DNA of 64,000 bases from DASRZM01 sp035686365 (GTDB lineage: Bacteria; Pseudomonadota; Gammaproteobacteria; Xanthomonadales; Xanthomonadaceae). Positions 53,809 to 61,118 of the stretch are shown one piece after another. The translations under genes and the position numbers were made by a program. Location: NCBI GenBank assembly GCA_035686365.1, contig DASRZM010000077.1, positions 7,284 through 71,283 on the forward strand, in the 5' to 3' direction. The notes under the pieces were generated by a model. That model was not told the DNA's origin, did not search any database, and worked only from the letters and a program-made list of their open reading frames with translations. Each line of letters starts with the position of its first letter. Position 1 is the stretch's first letter.

Positions 53809-54129
53809 TCACTTCTTCTGGGCGGCGAAGAAGCCCGCCAGTTGCTCGATCTGCGCGTCGCTGTAGCCCTTGGCGATCTGGTGCATCACGGTGGCCGTGC
53901 GCGCGCCGGCCTTGAAGGCCTTCATCTGCTCGACGAGGTACGGCGCCGGCAAGGCGGCCAGGCCCGGCACGCCGGAGCCGTCGATCGCGCGACCGTCGGT
54001 GCCGTGGCAGTTGGCGCAGGTGGCTGCAAGGCTGCGCAGTTGCAGGACGGCCGCGTCCTGCGCGTGCGCCCCGGCGCCGGCCAGCAACGCCGCCCCGACC
54101 ACGACACTGGCCATCGAGATCACGTTCAT
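53809..54129 (-). CDS. fccA: Monohaem cytochrome c subunit of flavocytochrome c
   Basis: A 106-residue periplasmic cytochrome: signal peptide to about residue 24 (GAGAHAQ), haem motif CANCH at 38-42, likely axial methionine in TATVMHQI, and helices QIEQLAGFFA near the end. It accepts electrons from FccB. The start ATG 54129 has GGGGAGA upstream. It follows a lemA-associated gene by 28 bases and precedes fccB by seven, so a single transcript is likely. FccA proteins may carry one or two haems; only one CXXCH is present here. Confidence 0.9.
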   Translation of the reverse strand: MNVISMASVVVGAALLAGAGAHAQDAAVLQLRSLAATCANCHGTDGRAIDGSGVPGLAALPAPYLVEQMKAFKAGARTATVMHQIAKGYSDAQIEQLAGFFAAQKK

Positions 54130-54157
54130 CGTCGCTCTCCCCGTCAGAAGGTGGTCG

Positions 54158-54955
54158 TCAGGACGCCCAATCGAGCTCAATGTAGTGCCGCGCGAGCTCC
54201 GGGGGCAAGGGGGAATCCATCAATCCCGCGGCCAATCGGAGCGCGTCGGCACCGCCCGCCGGCAGCCGCGCGCGCTGGCCGGTCGCGAGCGCCGCGTCGA
54301 CCCAGGCGCGCACCAGCACCGGCCGCAGCATCCACGGCAGCGCCTCCACTTCGTCCAGCGCATGGGCGAAGCCGTCACCGTCGGGCGGGTCGCACGGCGG
54401 CACGGCGTCAACCGGTATCAGCGGCGCCATCACCCTCGCGTACCAGTGGTGGCCGGCCGTGCGCTCGCCGTCGGGCACCATGCGCGACAGGTAGGCGCTG
54501 ACGCGGGCGATTTGCACCAGCGTGTGCGGCGCGAGCCGCGCGAGTTCGTTCTGCGACCCCGGCATCGCGCAAGCCGGCGGCCGGTCGCCGAGCCGGCGCC
54601 GCATCAGCAGCCAGTGCAGGCGGTCGATCGGCCGCAGCGGCGTGTGCGCGGCCATCACGCGCCGCGTGGCCTGCAGCAGGGTGCGGCGCTCCGCCTTCGG
54701 CAGCAGGCGCATGCGCACGAGCAGCACGTCGAACACCGGCAGCCGCCATGCGGCGGGCAGGCCGTCGATGTCTTCGCGGATCGCGGCGGCGGTGGCAACC
54801 TCGGCCGTCTGCGTGGCCCATGCGCTTGCCGCGGCGGCATCGGCCGGGGCCGCGATCAACGCGAGAATGGCCGCCGTCAATTCGCCCGCGCCATGCAGGC
54901 GCGACAGCCGATCGATCGCGTCGCGGTCGGTCTGCGCAGCCGCGATGGCGCTCAC
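54158..54955 (-). CDS. LemA-linked helical protein, resembling the C-terminal part of M48-type proteins
   Basis: A 265-residue helical protein, starting at GTG 54955 (overlapping the lemA stop as GTGA). It has no HExxH motif and no clear membrane segment. The pattern (IDGLPAAWRLPVFDVLLVRM, LLPKAERRTLLQATRRVMA, LRPIDRLHWLLMRRRLG) resembles the C-terminal region of M48 metallopeptidases that usually follow lemA in Betaproteobacteria; this similarity is from recall. The frame stays open upstream of 54955, but that part is antisense to lemA. Function unknown; it may be a regulatory or scaffold partner of LemA. Confidence 0.6.
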   Translation of the reverse strand: MSAIAAAQTDRDAIDRLSRLHGAGELTAAILALIAAPADAAAASAWATQTAEVATAAAIREDIDGLPAAWRLPVFDVLLVRMRLLPKAERRTLLQATRRVMAAHTPLRPIDRLHWLLMRRRLGDRPPACAMPGSQNELARLAPHTLVQIARVSAYLSRMVPDGERTAGHHWYARVMAPLIPVDAVPPCDPPDGDGFAHALDEVEALPWMLRPVLVRAWVDAALATGQRARLPAGGADALRLAAGLMDSPLPPELARHYIELDWAS

Positions 54956-55497
54956 AGCGTTCCCGCCGCACGAAAGCCGAACAGCCCGGCGACGATCCAG
55001 GTGGGGAACCGGTCCAGCGCGTCGTTGTAGTTCTGCGTGGCTTCGTTGAGCTGGCGCCGCGCGAAGCCGAGCGTGCCGTCGGCGGCCGCCAGTTCTTCGG
55101 CAACCAGCTCGGTGCCGATGCCGGCCAGCAGCTCCGGCTTCGCGGGCAGCACCGCTTTCATGCGGCCCCGCGCTTCGGCCAACGTCTCTTCGGCCAGGCG
55201 CAGGCTGGTCATCGGCTGCGCCGCGCTCGGGCGGGCGCGCACCACGTCGCAAGCCGCCTGCAGCTGGCCGCAGGCGGCGATGACCGCGTCGAGCACCTCG
55301 GGGTCGTGGTCGATCACCGGGCGCAGCGTGTCGACCCATTGTTCGAGCAGCAGATGGCGCTGCCGGATCTGCGCGTCGACCGGCACGAAGGCGCGCGAAA
55401 TGTCGTTGCGCATGCTCACGAGGCGGTTGTAGGCCCCAACGGCCCAGAAGACCAGCACGGCCGCGATGCCCCAGCCGGCGATTTGCGTCGATGTCAT
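54952..55497 (-). CDS. lemA: LemA family protein
   Basis: A 181-residue protein with an N-terminal membrane helix (about 6-22, IAGWGIAAVLVFWAVGAYN), then a long helical LemA domain (NRLVSMRNDISRAFVPVDAQ, RRQLNEATQNYNDALDRFPT). The YNxxVxxYN-like motif near 160-165 and the terminal FPTWIVAGLFGF are LemA features. LemA proteins are inner-membrane proteins of poorly known function, often with a peptidase partner, here replaced by the helical protein. ATG 55497. It is first of the lemA-accessory-fccA-fccB unit and divergent from an ArsR gene. Confidence 0.9.
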   Translation of the reverse strand: MTSTQIAGWGIAAVLVFWAVGAYNRLVSMRNDISRAFVPVDAQIRQRHLLLEQWVDTLRPVIDHDPEVLDAVIAACGQLQAACDVVRARPSAAQPMTSLRLAEETLAEARGRMKAVLPAKPELLAGIGTELVAEELAAADGTLGFARRQLNEATQNYNDALDRFPTWIVAGLFGFRAAGTL

Positions 55498-55601
55498 GGG
55501 CGCAGACTCTACGCCACGACGCGAGCGGCACTTCGATGCGGGCCGAAGCGTTTGCGCAGCACCTGGGCCGAGAATGGGCCCGAGCTGAATCGACACCCAC
55601 G

Positions 55602-56294
55602 ATGAGTGCCCCCGAACCCCGCTTCGCGAAGATCGCCTCGATGATCGGCGACCCGACGCGCGCCCGCATGCTCGGCGCGCTGATGGGCGGCGACTTCCTC
55701 GCCGCCGGCGAACTGGCGTCGGCCTGCGGGGTGACGGCCCAGACCGCCAGCAGCCACATCGCGAAACTGCTCGACGCCGGGCTCCTCGTCACGCGCGCCC
55801 AGGGCCGGCATCGCTACTTTCGCCTGGCGGACGAGGACGTCGCACGGGCGCTGGAAGCGCTGTCGCTGGTGGCCGAGCGCGGCACCGGCGCGCAGAAGTG
55901 GAACCACGGACCGTACAAGCCGCTGAAGGCGGCGCGCACCTGTTACGGCCACCTCGCCGGCGAACTGGGCGTGGCCTTGTTCGACGGGCTGCTGGCGCGC
56001 GGAACGATCACGCCGTGCGACGGCCACTTCGTGCTCGGCGAAACGGGGCGCGCCGAGCTCGCCCGGCTGGGTCTGGACGTGCCTGCCGCGACGAACGGGC
56101 AGGCGCGGCGCTTTGCCTTTCCGTGCCTGGACTGGTCGGAGCGCCGCGACCATCTCGCCGGCACCCTCGCCGTCGCGCTGCTCAAACACTGCGTGGAACG
56201 GTCGTGGCTGCAGCGGGTGGAGGGCTCGCGGGCATTGCGGCTGACGCCGGCGGGGGAGCGCGCGCTGTCACCTTGGTTGTCGCAGCACCCGTAG
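55602..56294 (+). CDS. ArsR-family winged-helix transcriptional regulator
   Basis: A 230-residue protein. The first 95 residues form an ArsR winged helix (FAKIASMIGDPTRARMLGAL, ELASACGVTAQTASSHIAKL, HRYFRLADEDVARALEAL). The rest is a long extension beginning ARTCYGHLAGELGVALFDGL and including FPCLDWSERRDHLAG and LLKHCVERSW. Cysteines at 42 and 114 are 72 residues apart, near the pattern of persulfide-sensing SqrR/BigR (C41 and C107). It is divergent from lemA-fccAB with a 104-base gap, so it may control that unit; the sensing role is speculation. The TAG stop lies in an inverted repeat. Confidence 0.85.
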   Translation: MSAPEPRFAKIASMIGDPTRARMLGALMGGDFLAAGELASACGVTAQTASSHIAKLLDAGLLVTRAQGRHRYFRLADEDVARALEALSLVAERGTGAQKWNHGPYKPLKAARTCYGHLAGELGVALFDGLLARGTITPCDGHFVLGETGRAELARLGLDVPAATNGQARRFAFPCLDWSERRDHLAGTLAVALLKHCVERSWLQRVEGSRALRLTPAGERALSPWLSQHP

Positions 56295-56357
56295 CCCGGA
56301 TGAAATCCGGGGATCGGCGGCTATCGGGGCACTGAACCCCGGTTTTCGTCCGGGCTA
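56292..56357. terminator. Bidirectional inverted repeat whose arms begin with both stop codons
   Basis: TAGCCCGGA (56292-56300) and TCCGGGCTA (56349-56357) are perfect inverted arms, with a second complementary stretch (CCGGGG/CCCCGG, 56307-56312 and 56337-56342). The ArsR stop is TAG 56292-56294 and the queC stop is TAG read from 56357. A convergent terminator is likely. Confidence 0.75.
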
Positions 56358-57098
56358 TGCGTCTTCCAGCGGCTGGGTGTCCGCGAACGGGCCGCCGCCG
56401 TGTTCGCGCCAGGCCTTGTAGCCGCGCGCCCGCAGCGCACAGGCGGGACAGTGGCCGCAGCCGTGGCCCCAGTCATGGCGGTGCTCGCGATCGCCCAGAT
56501 AGCAGGTGTGGGTGTGTTCGACGATCAGCGCGTTGAGCTTTTCGCCGCCGAGCGCCGCCGACAGCGCCCAGGTCTGCGCCTTGTCCAGCCACATCAGCGG
56601 CGTCTCCAGCGTCATCCGCGTGTCCATGCCCAGGCTCAACGCCACCTGCAGCGCCTTCAGAGCGTTGTCGCGGCAATCCGGGTAGCCGGAAAAGTCGGTC
56701 TCGCACATGCCGCCGACCAGCACGTCGAGGCCGCGGCGATAGGCGAGCGCCGCGGCAAAGGTGAAGAACAGCAGGTTGCGCCCGGGGACGAAGGTGTTGG
56801 GCAGGCCGTGGGCGTTCATTTCGATCGCCCGGGCATCGGTCAACGCCGTGTCGGAAATCTGGCCGAGCAGCGACAGGTCGAGCAGGTGGTCATCGGCGAG
56901 TTTTTCACCCCAGGCGGGGAACTGCGCATGCAGCTGCGCCCGCACCGCCAAGCGGCATTCGAGCTCGACGACGTGGCGCTGGCCGTAGTCGAAACCGATG
57001 GTCTCGACATGCGCATAACGCTCCAGCGCCCAAGCAAGGCAGGCGGTGGAGTCCTGGCCGCCGGAGAACAGCACGAGTGCGCGGCGAGGGTCGGTCAT
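56355..57098 (-). CDS. queC: 7-cyano-7-deazaguanine synthase
   Basis: QueC turns carboxy-deazaguanine to preQ0 with ammonia and ATP in queuosine/archaeosine biosynthesis. The 247-residue protein has the PP-loop FSGGQDSTAC at 11-20, GRNLLFFTFAAALAY near 108, and zinc ligands in CYLGD and CGHCPACALR near 204-222. ATG 57098. It is divergent from an IMPase-like gene with only 37 bases between starts. No queD/queE is adjacent. No preQ1 riboswitch is visible in the short leader. Confidence 0.96.
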   Translation of the reverse strand: MTDPRRALVLFSGGQDSTACLAWALERYAHVETIGFDYGQRHVVELECRLAVRAQLHAQFPAWGEKLADDHLLDLSLLGQISDTALTDARAIEMNAHGLPNTFVPGRNLLFFTFAAALAYRRGLDVLVGGMCETDFSGYPDCRDNALKALQVALSLGMDTRMTLETPLMWLDKAQTWALSAALGGEKLNALIVEHTHTCYLGDREHRHDWGHGCGHCPACALRARGYKAWREHGGGPFADTQPLEDA

Positions 57099-57135
57099 CC
57101 GTCAATGGTAACGGGACGGATGCGATCATCTCGCC

Positions 57136-57948
57136 ATGCCCACCGTGCCCTCCGCCCTCCACGACCGTGTCATCGACATCCTGCGCAGCGCCGCCGACGA
57201 AGCGGTGATGCCGCGCTTTCGGCGCCTGCGCGAGGCCGAGGTGATCGAGAAAGCCAAGGACGAACTCGTGACCGTGGCCGACCGTGACGCCGAGGCACTG
57301 ATCACGCGCCGGCTGCTCGATGCCTGGCCGGGGTCGCGCGTCGTCGGTGAAGAAGCCTGCGCCGCCGATCCCGCGGTGGCCGATGACCTGGACCGCGGCT
57401 GGGTGTGGCTGGTCGACCCGCTGGACGGCACGGCCAACTTCGTGGCCGGCGAGCCGACGTTTGCGCTGATGGCCGCGCTGCTGTGCGATGGCGAAGCGGT
57501 CGGGTCGTGGATCCTCGATCCGGTGAACGGGGTGTCGTGGCGCGCCGAACTCGGCGCCGGTGCCTTTCGCGACAGCGATCGGGTGTACACGACGGCGGCG
57601 GCACGAGCCGCAAACGAGCTGAGCGGCGCGGTGCTGACGCGCTTTCTGCCGCCCGATCTGCGCACGTCGATCGAAGCGCGGCGAACGAATGTCGCAGCCT
57701 GCCTGCCGGGCATGCGCTGCGCCGGCATCGAGTACCCCGCCATCGTCCGCGACACCCAGCAGTTCGCGCTCTTCTGGCGCACATTGCCGTGGGACCACGT
57801 TCCCGGCGCGCTGCTGCTCACCGAAGCCGGCGGCCGCGTGGCGCGGCTCGACGGCAGCCCCTACCGCGCCAGCGATGGACACAAAGGCCTGTTGGCGGCC
57901 GGCCACCCGGCCGCCTGGGAGACCGTGCGCGAGGCTTTGCTCTCTTAG
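57136..57948 (+). CDS. Inositol-monophosphatase-family phosphatase
   Basis: A 270-residue Mg2+-dependent phosphatase. VGEEA near 69, WLVDPLDGTANFVAG near 92-106, and WDHVPGALLLTEAGGRVARLDG near 220 are the family's metal and substrate motifs. Members act on inositol monophosphate, 3'(2'),5'-bisphosphates, fructose-1,6-bisphosphate or histidinol phosphate; motifs alone cannot decide. The gene shares a 37-base divergent gap with queC. A hairpin-rich spacer follows. Confidence 0.88.
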   Translation: MPTVPSALHDRVIDILRSAADEAVMPRFRRLREAEVIEKAKDELVTVADRDAEALITRRLLDAWPGSRVVGEEACAADPAVADDLDRGWVWLVDPLDGTANFVAGEPTFALMAALLCDGEAVGSWILDPVNGVSWRAELGAGAFRDSDRVYTTAAARAANELSGAVLTRFLPPDLRTSIEARRTNVAACLPGMRCAGIEYPAIVRDTQQFALFWRTLPWDHVPGALLLTEAGGRVARLDGSPYRASDGHKGLLAAGHPAAWETVREALLS

Positions 57949-58135
57949 CCGGTCAGCGCATCACGCCGCCCCCGGCCGCCAGGCCGGCCCCCAATCAAAC
58001 TGGAGCCTCCCTCTCGGAGACTCTCGGAGGGAGGCTGGAGGGAGCCGTCGAACATGATGGAACCCCCTCCCGGAGGGGGCCGGGGGGAGCGGTGCGTGAA
58101 CCCAGGCTTCGCCCCCCCGGGGCGAAGCCCCTGGG

Positions 58136-58174
58136 TCAGGGCGAAGTTCGGGCTATGCCCGAACTTCGCCCTGA
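58136..58174. terminator. 18-bp perfect palindrome spanning the proA stop
   Basis: TCAGGGCGAAGTTCGGGC (58136-58153) pairs perfectly with GCCCGAACTTCGCCCTGA (58157-58174), loop TAT. The proA stop (TAG, 58155-58153) lies at the hairpin loop. The 204-base gap also holds CTTCGCCCC/GGGGCGAAG (58107-58126) and CCCTCCCGGAGGG-type stems (58,064-58,080). Several terminators or interspersed repeats are packed here. Confidence 0.8.
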
Positions 58175-59433
58175 CCGAGCACGATCCACTTCATCGACGT
58201 GAGCCCCTCCAGCCCGACCGGCCCGCGGGCGTGGAACTTGTCGGTGCTGATGCCGATCTCGGCGCCGAGCCCGTACTCGAAACCGTCGGCAAAACGGGTG
58301 CTCGCATTGACCATCACGCTCGCCGAATCGACCTCGCGCAGGAAGCGCATTGCGTTGGCGTGGCTGTCGGTGAGGATCGCGTCGGTGTGGTGCGAGCCGT
58401 GGCGGTTGATGTGGGCGATGGCTTCGTCGAGGCTTGCGACCACCTTCACGCTGATGATGGGCGCGAGGTACTCCTCGCCCCAGTCCTGCTCGGTCGCCGG
58501 CACCACGTTCGCGTTCGGCACCGGCGCCAGCAGCGCCCGGCTGCGGGGATCGCAGCGCATCTCCACGCCCTTGGCCGCGAACGCCTCGCCGATTCGCGGC
58601 AGGAACTCGCGGGCGATCGCCTCATGCACCAGCAGCGATTCGGCCGCATTGCAGGGGCTGTACTTCTGCGTCTTCGCGTTGTCGGTGACCGACAGCGCGA
58701 GCTCGAGGTCGACCGTCGCGTCGATATAGATGTGGCAGTTGCCGTCGAGGTGCTTGATGACCGGCACTTTGGCCTCGCGGCTGATGCGCTCGATCAGCCC
58801 TTTGCCGCCGCGCGGGATGATCACGTCGACCGCTTCGGGCGACGCGATCAGGTGGCCGACGGCGGCGCGGTCGGTCGTCTCGACGAGCTGCACCGCGTCG
58901 GGCGGCAGGCCGGCCTCGGCCAGCGACGCCTGCACCAGCCGCCACAGCGCGAGGTTGGAATGGATCGCTTCGGAGCCGCCGCGCAGGATGCAGGCGTTGC
59001 CGCTCTTGATCGCGAGCGACGCCGCTTCGATCGTCACGTTGGGCCGGCTCTCGTAGATCATCCCGAACACCCCGAGCGGCACGCGCATCTGGCCCACGCT
59101 GATGCCGCTCGGGCGGCGCCGCAGATTCGTGATCTCGCCGATCGGATCGGGCATTGCGGCGATCTGCTCGCAGCCCTCGGCGACCGTCTCGATGATCTTG
59201 GTCGTGAGCCTCAGCCGGTCGACCATGGGCGCCGCCAGGCCGGCGGCCTGCGCCGCCTCCACATCGCGCGCGTTCGCCGGCGCAAGCGCATCAGCCTCGC
59301 TGCGCAGCCGCTTCGCGAGCGCGAGCAGCGCCGCATTCTTCGCCGCCGTCGGCGCGGCCGCCATCTTCGTGCTTGCCGCGCGCGCGGCCGCGCCCATGTG
59401 GGCGATGGCGGCCTGGAGGTCGGTGGAGGTCAT
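58153..59433 (-). CDS. proA: Gamma-glutamyl phosphate reductase
   Basis: ProA reduces gamma-glutamyl phosphate to glutamate-5-semialdehyde, second step of proline synthesis. The 426-residue aldehyde dehydrogenase-fold protein has FGMIYESRPNVTIEAASLAI near 110, ILRGGSEAI near 136, the catalytic cysteine in KYSPCNAAESLLVH near 254, and late SVMVNASTRFADGFEYGLGA near 375. ATG 59433 is preceded by GGAGG-like bases. The last seven codons are inside the palindrome at 58,136-58,174. No proB is adjacent. Confidence 0.96.
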   Translation of the reverse strand: MTSTDLQAAIAHMGAAARAASTKMAAAPTAAKNAALLALAKRLRSEADALAPANARDVEAAQAAGLAAPMVDRLRLTTKIIETVAEGCEQIAAMPDPIGEITNLRRRPSGISVGQMRVPLGVFGMIYESRPNVTIEAASLAIKSGNACILRGGSEAIHSNLALWRLVQASLAEAGLPPDAVQLVETTDRAAVGHLIASPEAVDVIIPRGGKGLIERISREAKVPVIKHLDGNCHIYIDATVDLELALSVTDNAKTQKYSPCNAAESLLVHEAIAREFLPRIGEAFAAKGVEMRCDPRSRALLAPVPNANVVPATEQDWGEEYLAPIISVKVVASLDEAIAHINRHGSHHTDAILTDSHANAMRFLREVDSASVMVNASTRFADGFEYGLGAEIGISTDKFHARGPVGLEGLTSMKWIVLGQGEVRA

Positions 59434-59489
59434 GGCCCGGATTGTCGCAAACCACGATCGCGCGCGGCACTCGCCGCGACATGCCTCGC

Positions 59490-59822
59490 TCAAGCTTGAG
59501 CGGCTTCCTCGATGACTTCCGTCGCCCACTGGTTGAGGCTCTTGCCCGCCGCCTGCGCAGCCACCAGGGCAGCGCCATGGACTTGTGGCGGGACACGCAG
59601 CATCAGCTTGCCGGATGCGGGCTTTTCCGGGCGAACCCCTTGTTCTTTGCAGTCGCGCAGGAATTCTTCGATGGCTGTCTCGAACGCCGCGCGGAGGCCA
59701 GCGACCGTTTCACCGTGGAAGCTGATCATCGTGCGCAACCCGAGCACGCGACCGACGAAGATGTCGTCCCGTTCGTCGAATTCGACTCTTGCCGTGTAGC
59801 CCTTGTGATTCATCGCATTCAT
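59490..59822 (-). CDS. hicB: HicB-family antitoxin
   Basis: A 110-residue protein: an RNase H-like HicB fold (GYTARVEFDERDDIFVGRVL, TISFHGETV-like core, FETAIEEFLRDCKEQG) followed by a ribbon-helix-helix domain (KLMLRVPPQVHGAALVAAQA, LNQWATEVIEEA). It neutralises HicA and represses the operon. ATG 59822 overlaps the hicA stop (ATGA); an ATG at 59813 is also in frame. It lies 56 bases from the proA start. Confidence 0.93.
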   Translation of the reverse strand: MNAMNHKGYTARVEFDERDDIFVGRVLGLRTMISFHGETVAGLRAAFETAIEEFLRDCKEQGVRPEKPASGKLMLRVPPQVHGAALVAAQAAGKSLNQWATEVIEEAAQA

Positions 59823-60073
59823 GGTTTGACCCCCACACGTTCCAGCAACTCCCGAGCCTCTTCGACCTGATAGCGCTTGGCTTCCTTGCCCGGGTGAGGA
59901 CGATGGCAATGCCAGTGTTCGCCCAGCAAGCTGATCTTGACCCGCGAACCTTCGCGCTCGGTGACCGAGCCGCCGAGCGCGACCACCAGGGCTTCGAGCT
60001 GCGAGAACACGATGGACGATGACGTGGGCTTGGCGAAGATGGCTTGGAGCGTCTTGCGGTGCTTGGCGTTCAC
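59819..60073 (-). CDS. hicA: HicA-family mRNA interferase toxin
   Basis: An 84-residue protein with a dsRBD-like fold: KTLQAIFAKPTSSSIVFSQL, ALGGSVTEREGSRVKI, then GEHWHCHRPHPGKE, the region that includes the family's catalytic histidine context, and RYQVEEARELLERVGV. HicA cleaves mRNA; HicB counters it. Start is GTG 60073 with no Shine-Dalgarno; a promoter directly upstream suggests a leaderless mRNA. The gene is antisense-free and intact, so the system may be active. Confidence 0.9.
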   Translation of the reverse strand: MNAKHRKTLQAIFAKPTSSSIVFSQLEALVVALGGSVTEREGSRVKISLLGEHWHCHRPHPGKEAKRYQVEEARELLERVGVKP

Positions 60074-60079
60074 CGGCGA

Positions 60080-60125
60080 ATGCTAGCACTTTCAGCTAGC
60101 AGCGTGCAAGCGCTAAATGCTAGCA
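60080..60125 (-). promoter_or_regulatory. hicAB promoter with three GCTAGCA repeats
   Basis: On the minus strand TTGCAC (60104-60109) and TAGCAT (60080-60085) have an 18-base spacer; initiation would fall at the GTG 60073. Three copies of GCTAGCA (60082-60088, 60095-60101, 60119-60125) surround these boxes and are good candidates for the HicB operator. The last overlaps the dppF stop codon. Confidence 0.65.
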
Positions 60126-61118
60126 GGCCTGGGACTCGATCTGCTCCGCGAAATGGCAGGCCACCTGTCCCTCGGTCTTGTCGTCAACCGGCCGGCGCAG
60201 CAGCGGCACCTCCGCCGTGCAGCGCGCCTGCGAATGCGGGCAGCGCTTGTGGAATGCGCAGCCGCTAGGCGGGTTCAGCGGCGACGGCAGTTCGCCCGAC
60301 AGCACCTGGCGCGTCTGGCGCGCCGTCTTGTCGATGCGGGGCGTGCTGGCCAGCAGTGCGCGGGTGTACGGGTGACGCGGCAGCGCGAACAGCTCGCGCT
60401 TCGACGCCCGTTCGACCACCTTGCCGAGGTACATCACCAGCACCTCGTCGGCGATCAGCTCCACGACCGCGAGGTTGTGCGAGATGAAGACGTAGGCGAC
60501 CTGCGTTTCTTCCTGCAGGTCCATCAGCAGGTTCAGCACCTGGGCCTGGATCGAGACGTCCAGCGCCGACACCGGTTCGTCGGCGACGACGATTTTCGGC
60601 TGCAGCATCAGCGCGCGAGCGATCGCGACACGCTGGCGCTGGCCGCCGGAGAACATGTGCGGATACCGCTGGTGGTGCTCCGGGCGCAGCCCCACGCGGG
60701 CCATCATCGCGCGGGCGCGCTCCTCGCGTTCCTTCCTGTCGAGCGCGGTGTTGATGGCGAGCGGCTCCTCCAGCGCATGGCCGATCTTCTTGCGCGGGTT
60801 CAGGCTCGCGAACGGGTTCTGGAACACCATCTGCACCTGCCGGCGAAGCTGCTTGCGGGTCTGCGCGTCCGCGGCCGCCACGTCGACGCCGGCCACATGC
60901 AGCTGCCCTGCCGTCGGCGTTTCGATCATCGTGACCTGACGCGCGAGCGTGCTCTTGCCGCAGCCCGATTCGCCGACGACCGCGAGCGTCCTGCCGGCCT
61001 GCAGCGAGAACGACACGCCGTCGAGCGCGCGTGCCAGCGCCTTGGGTTTCATGAAGCCCTGCGACACCGGGTAGTGCTTGGCCAGGCCCTGCGCGTCGAG
61101 AACGATCTCGCCGCTCAT
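60120..61118 (-). CDS. dppF: Dipeptide/oligopeptide ABC transporter ATP-binding protein (DppF/OppF type)
   Basis: A 332-residue ATPase with Walker A GESGCGKST at 49-57, FSGGQRQR near 163, Walker B IVVADEPVSALD near 184 and the C-terminal oligopeptide-transporter cysteine motif (CAFHKRCPHSQARC) that may bind an Fe-S cluster or zinc. ATG 61118 overlaps dppD (ATGA). It is last in a dppBCDF operon; its stop lies in the hicAB promoter. Substrate is unknown. Confidence 0.93.
   Translation of the reverse strand: MSGEIVLDAQGLAKHYPVSQGFMKPKALARALDGVSFSLQAGRTLAVVGESGCGKSTLARQVTMIETPTAGQLHVAGVDVAAADAQTRKQLRRQVQMVFQNPFASLNPRKKIGHALEEPLAINTALDRKEREERARAMMARVGLRPEHHQRYPHMFSGGQRQRVAIARALMLQPKIVVADEPVSALDVSIQAQVLNLLMDLQEETQVAYVFISHNLAVVELIADEVLVMYLGKVVERASKRELFALPRHPYTRALLASTPRIDKTARQTRQVLSGELPSPLNPPSGCAFHKRCPHSQARCTAEVPLLRRPVDDKTEGQVACHFAEQIESQAC

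Noticed and set aside
54158..55792. A single 544-residue protein across lemA
   Set aside because: The upstream part of the frame is antisense or out of frame to lemA and arsR and lacks family features. GTG 54955, coupled to the lemA stop, is the better start.
57099..57135. preQ1 riboswitch before queC
   Set aside because: Only 37 bases separate the divergent queC and IMPase starts, too little for the aptamer and its expression platform, and no H-type pseudoknot pattern is visible.
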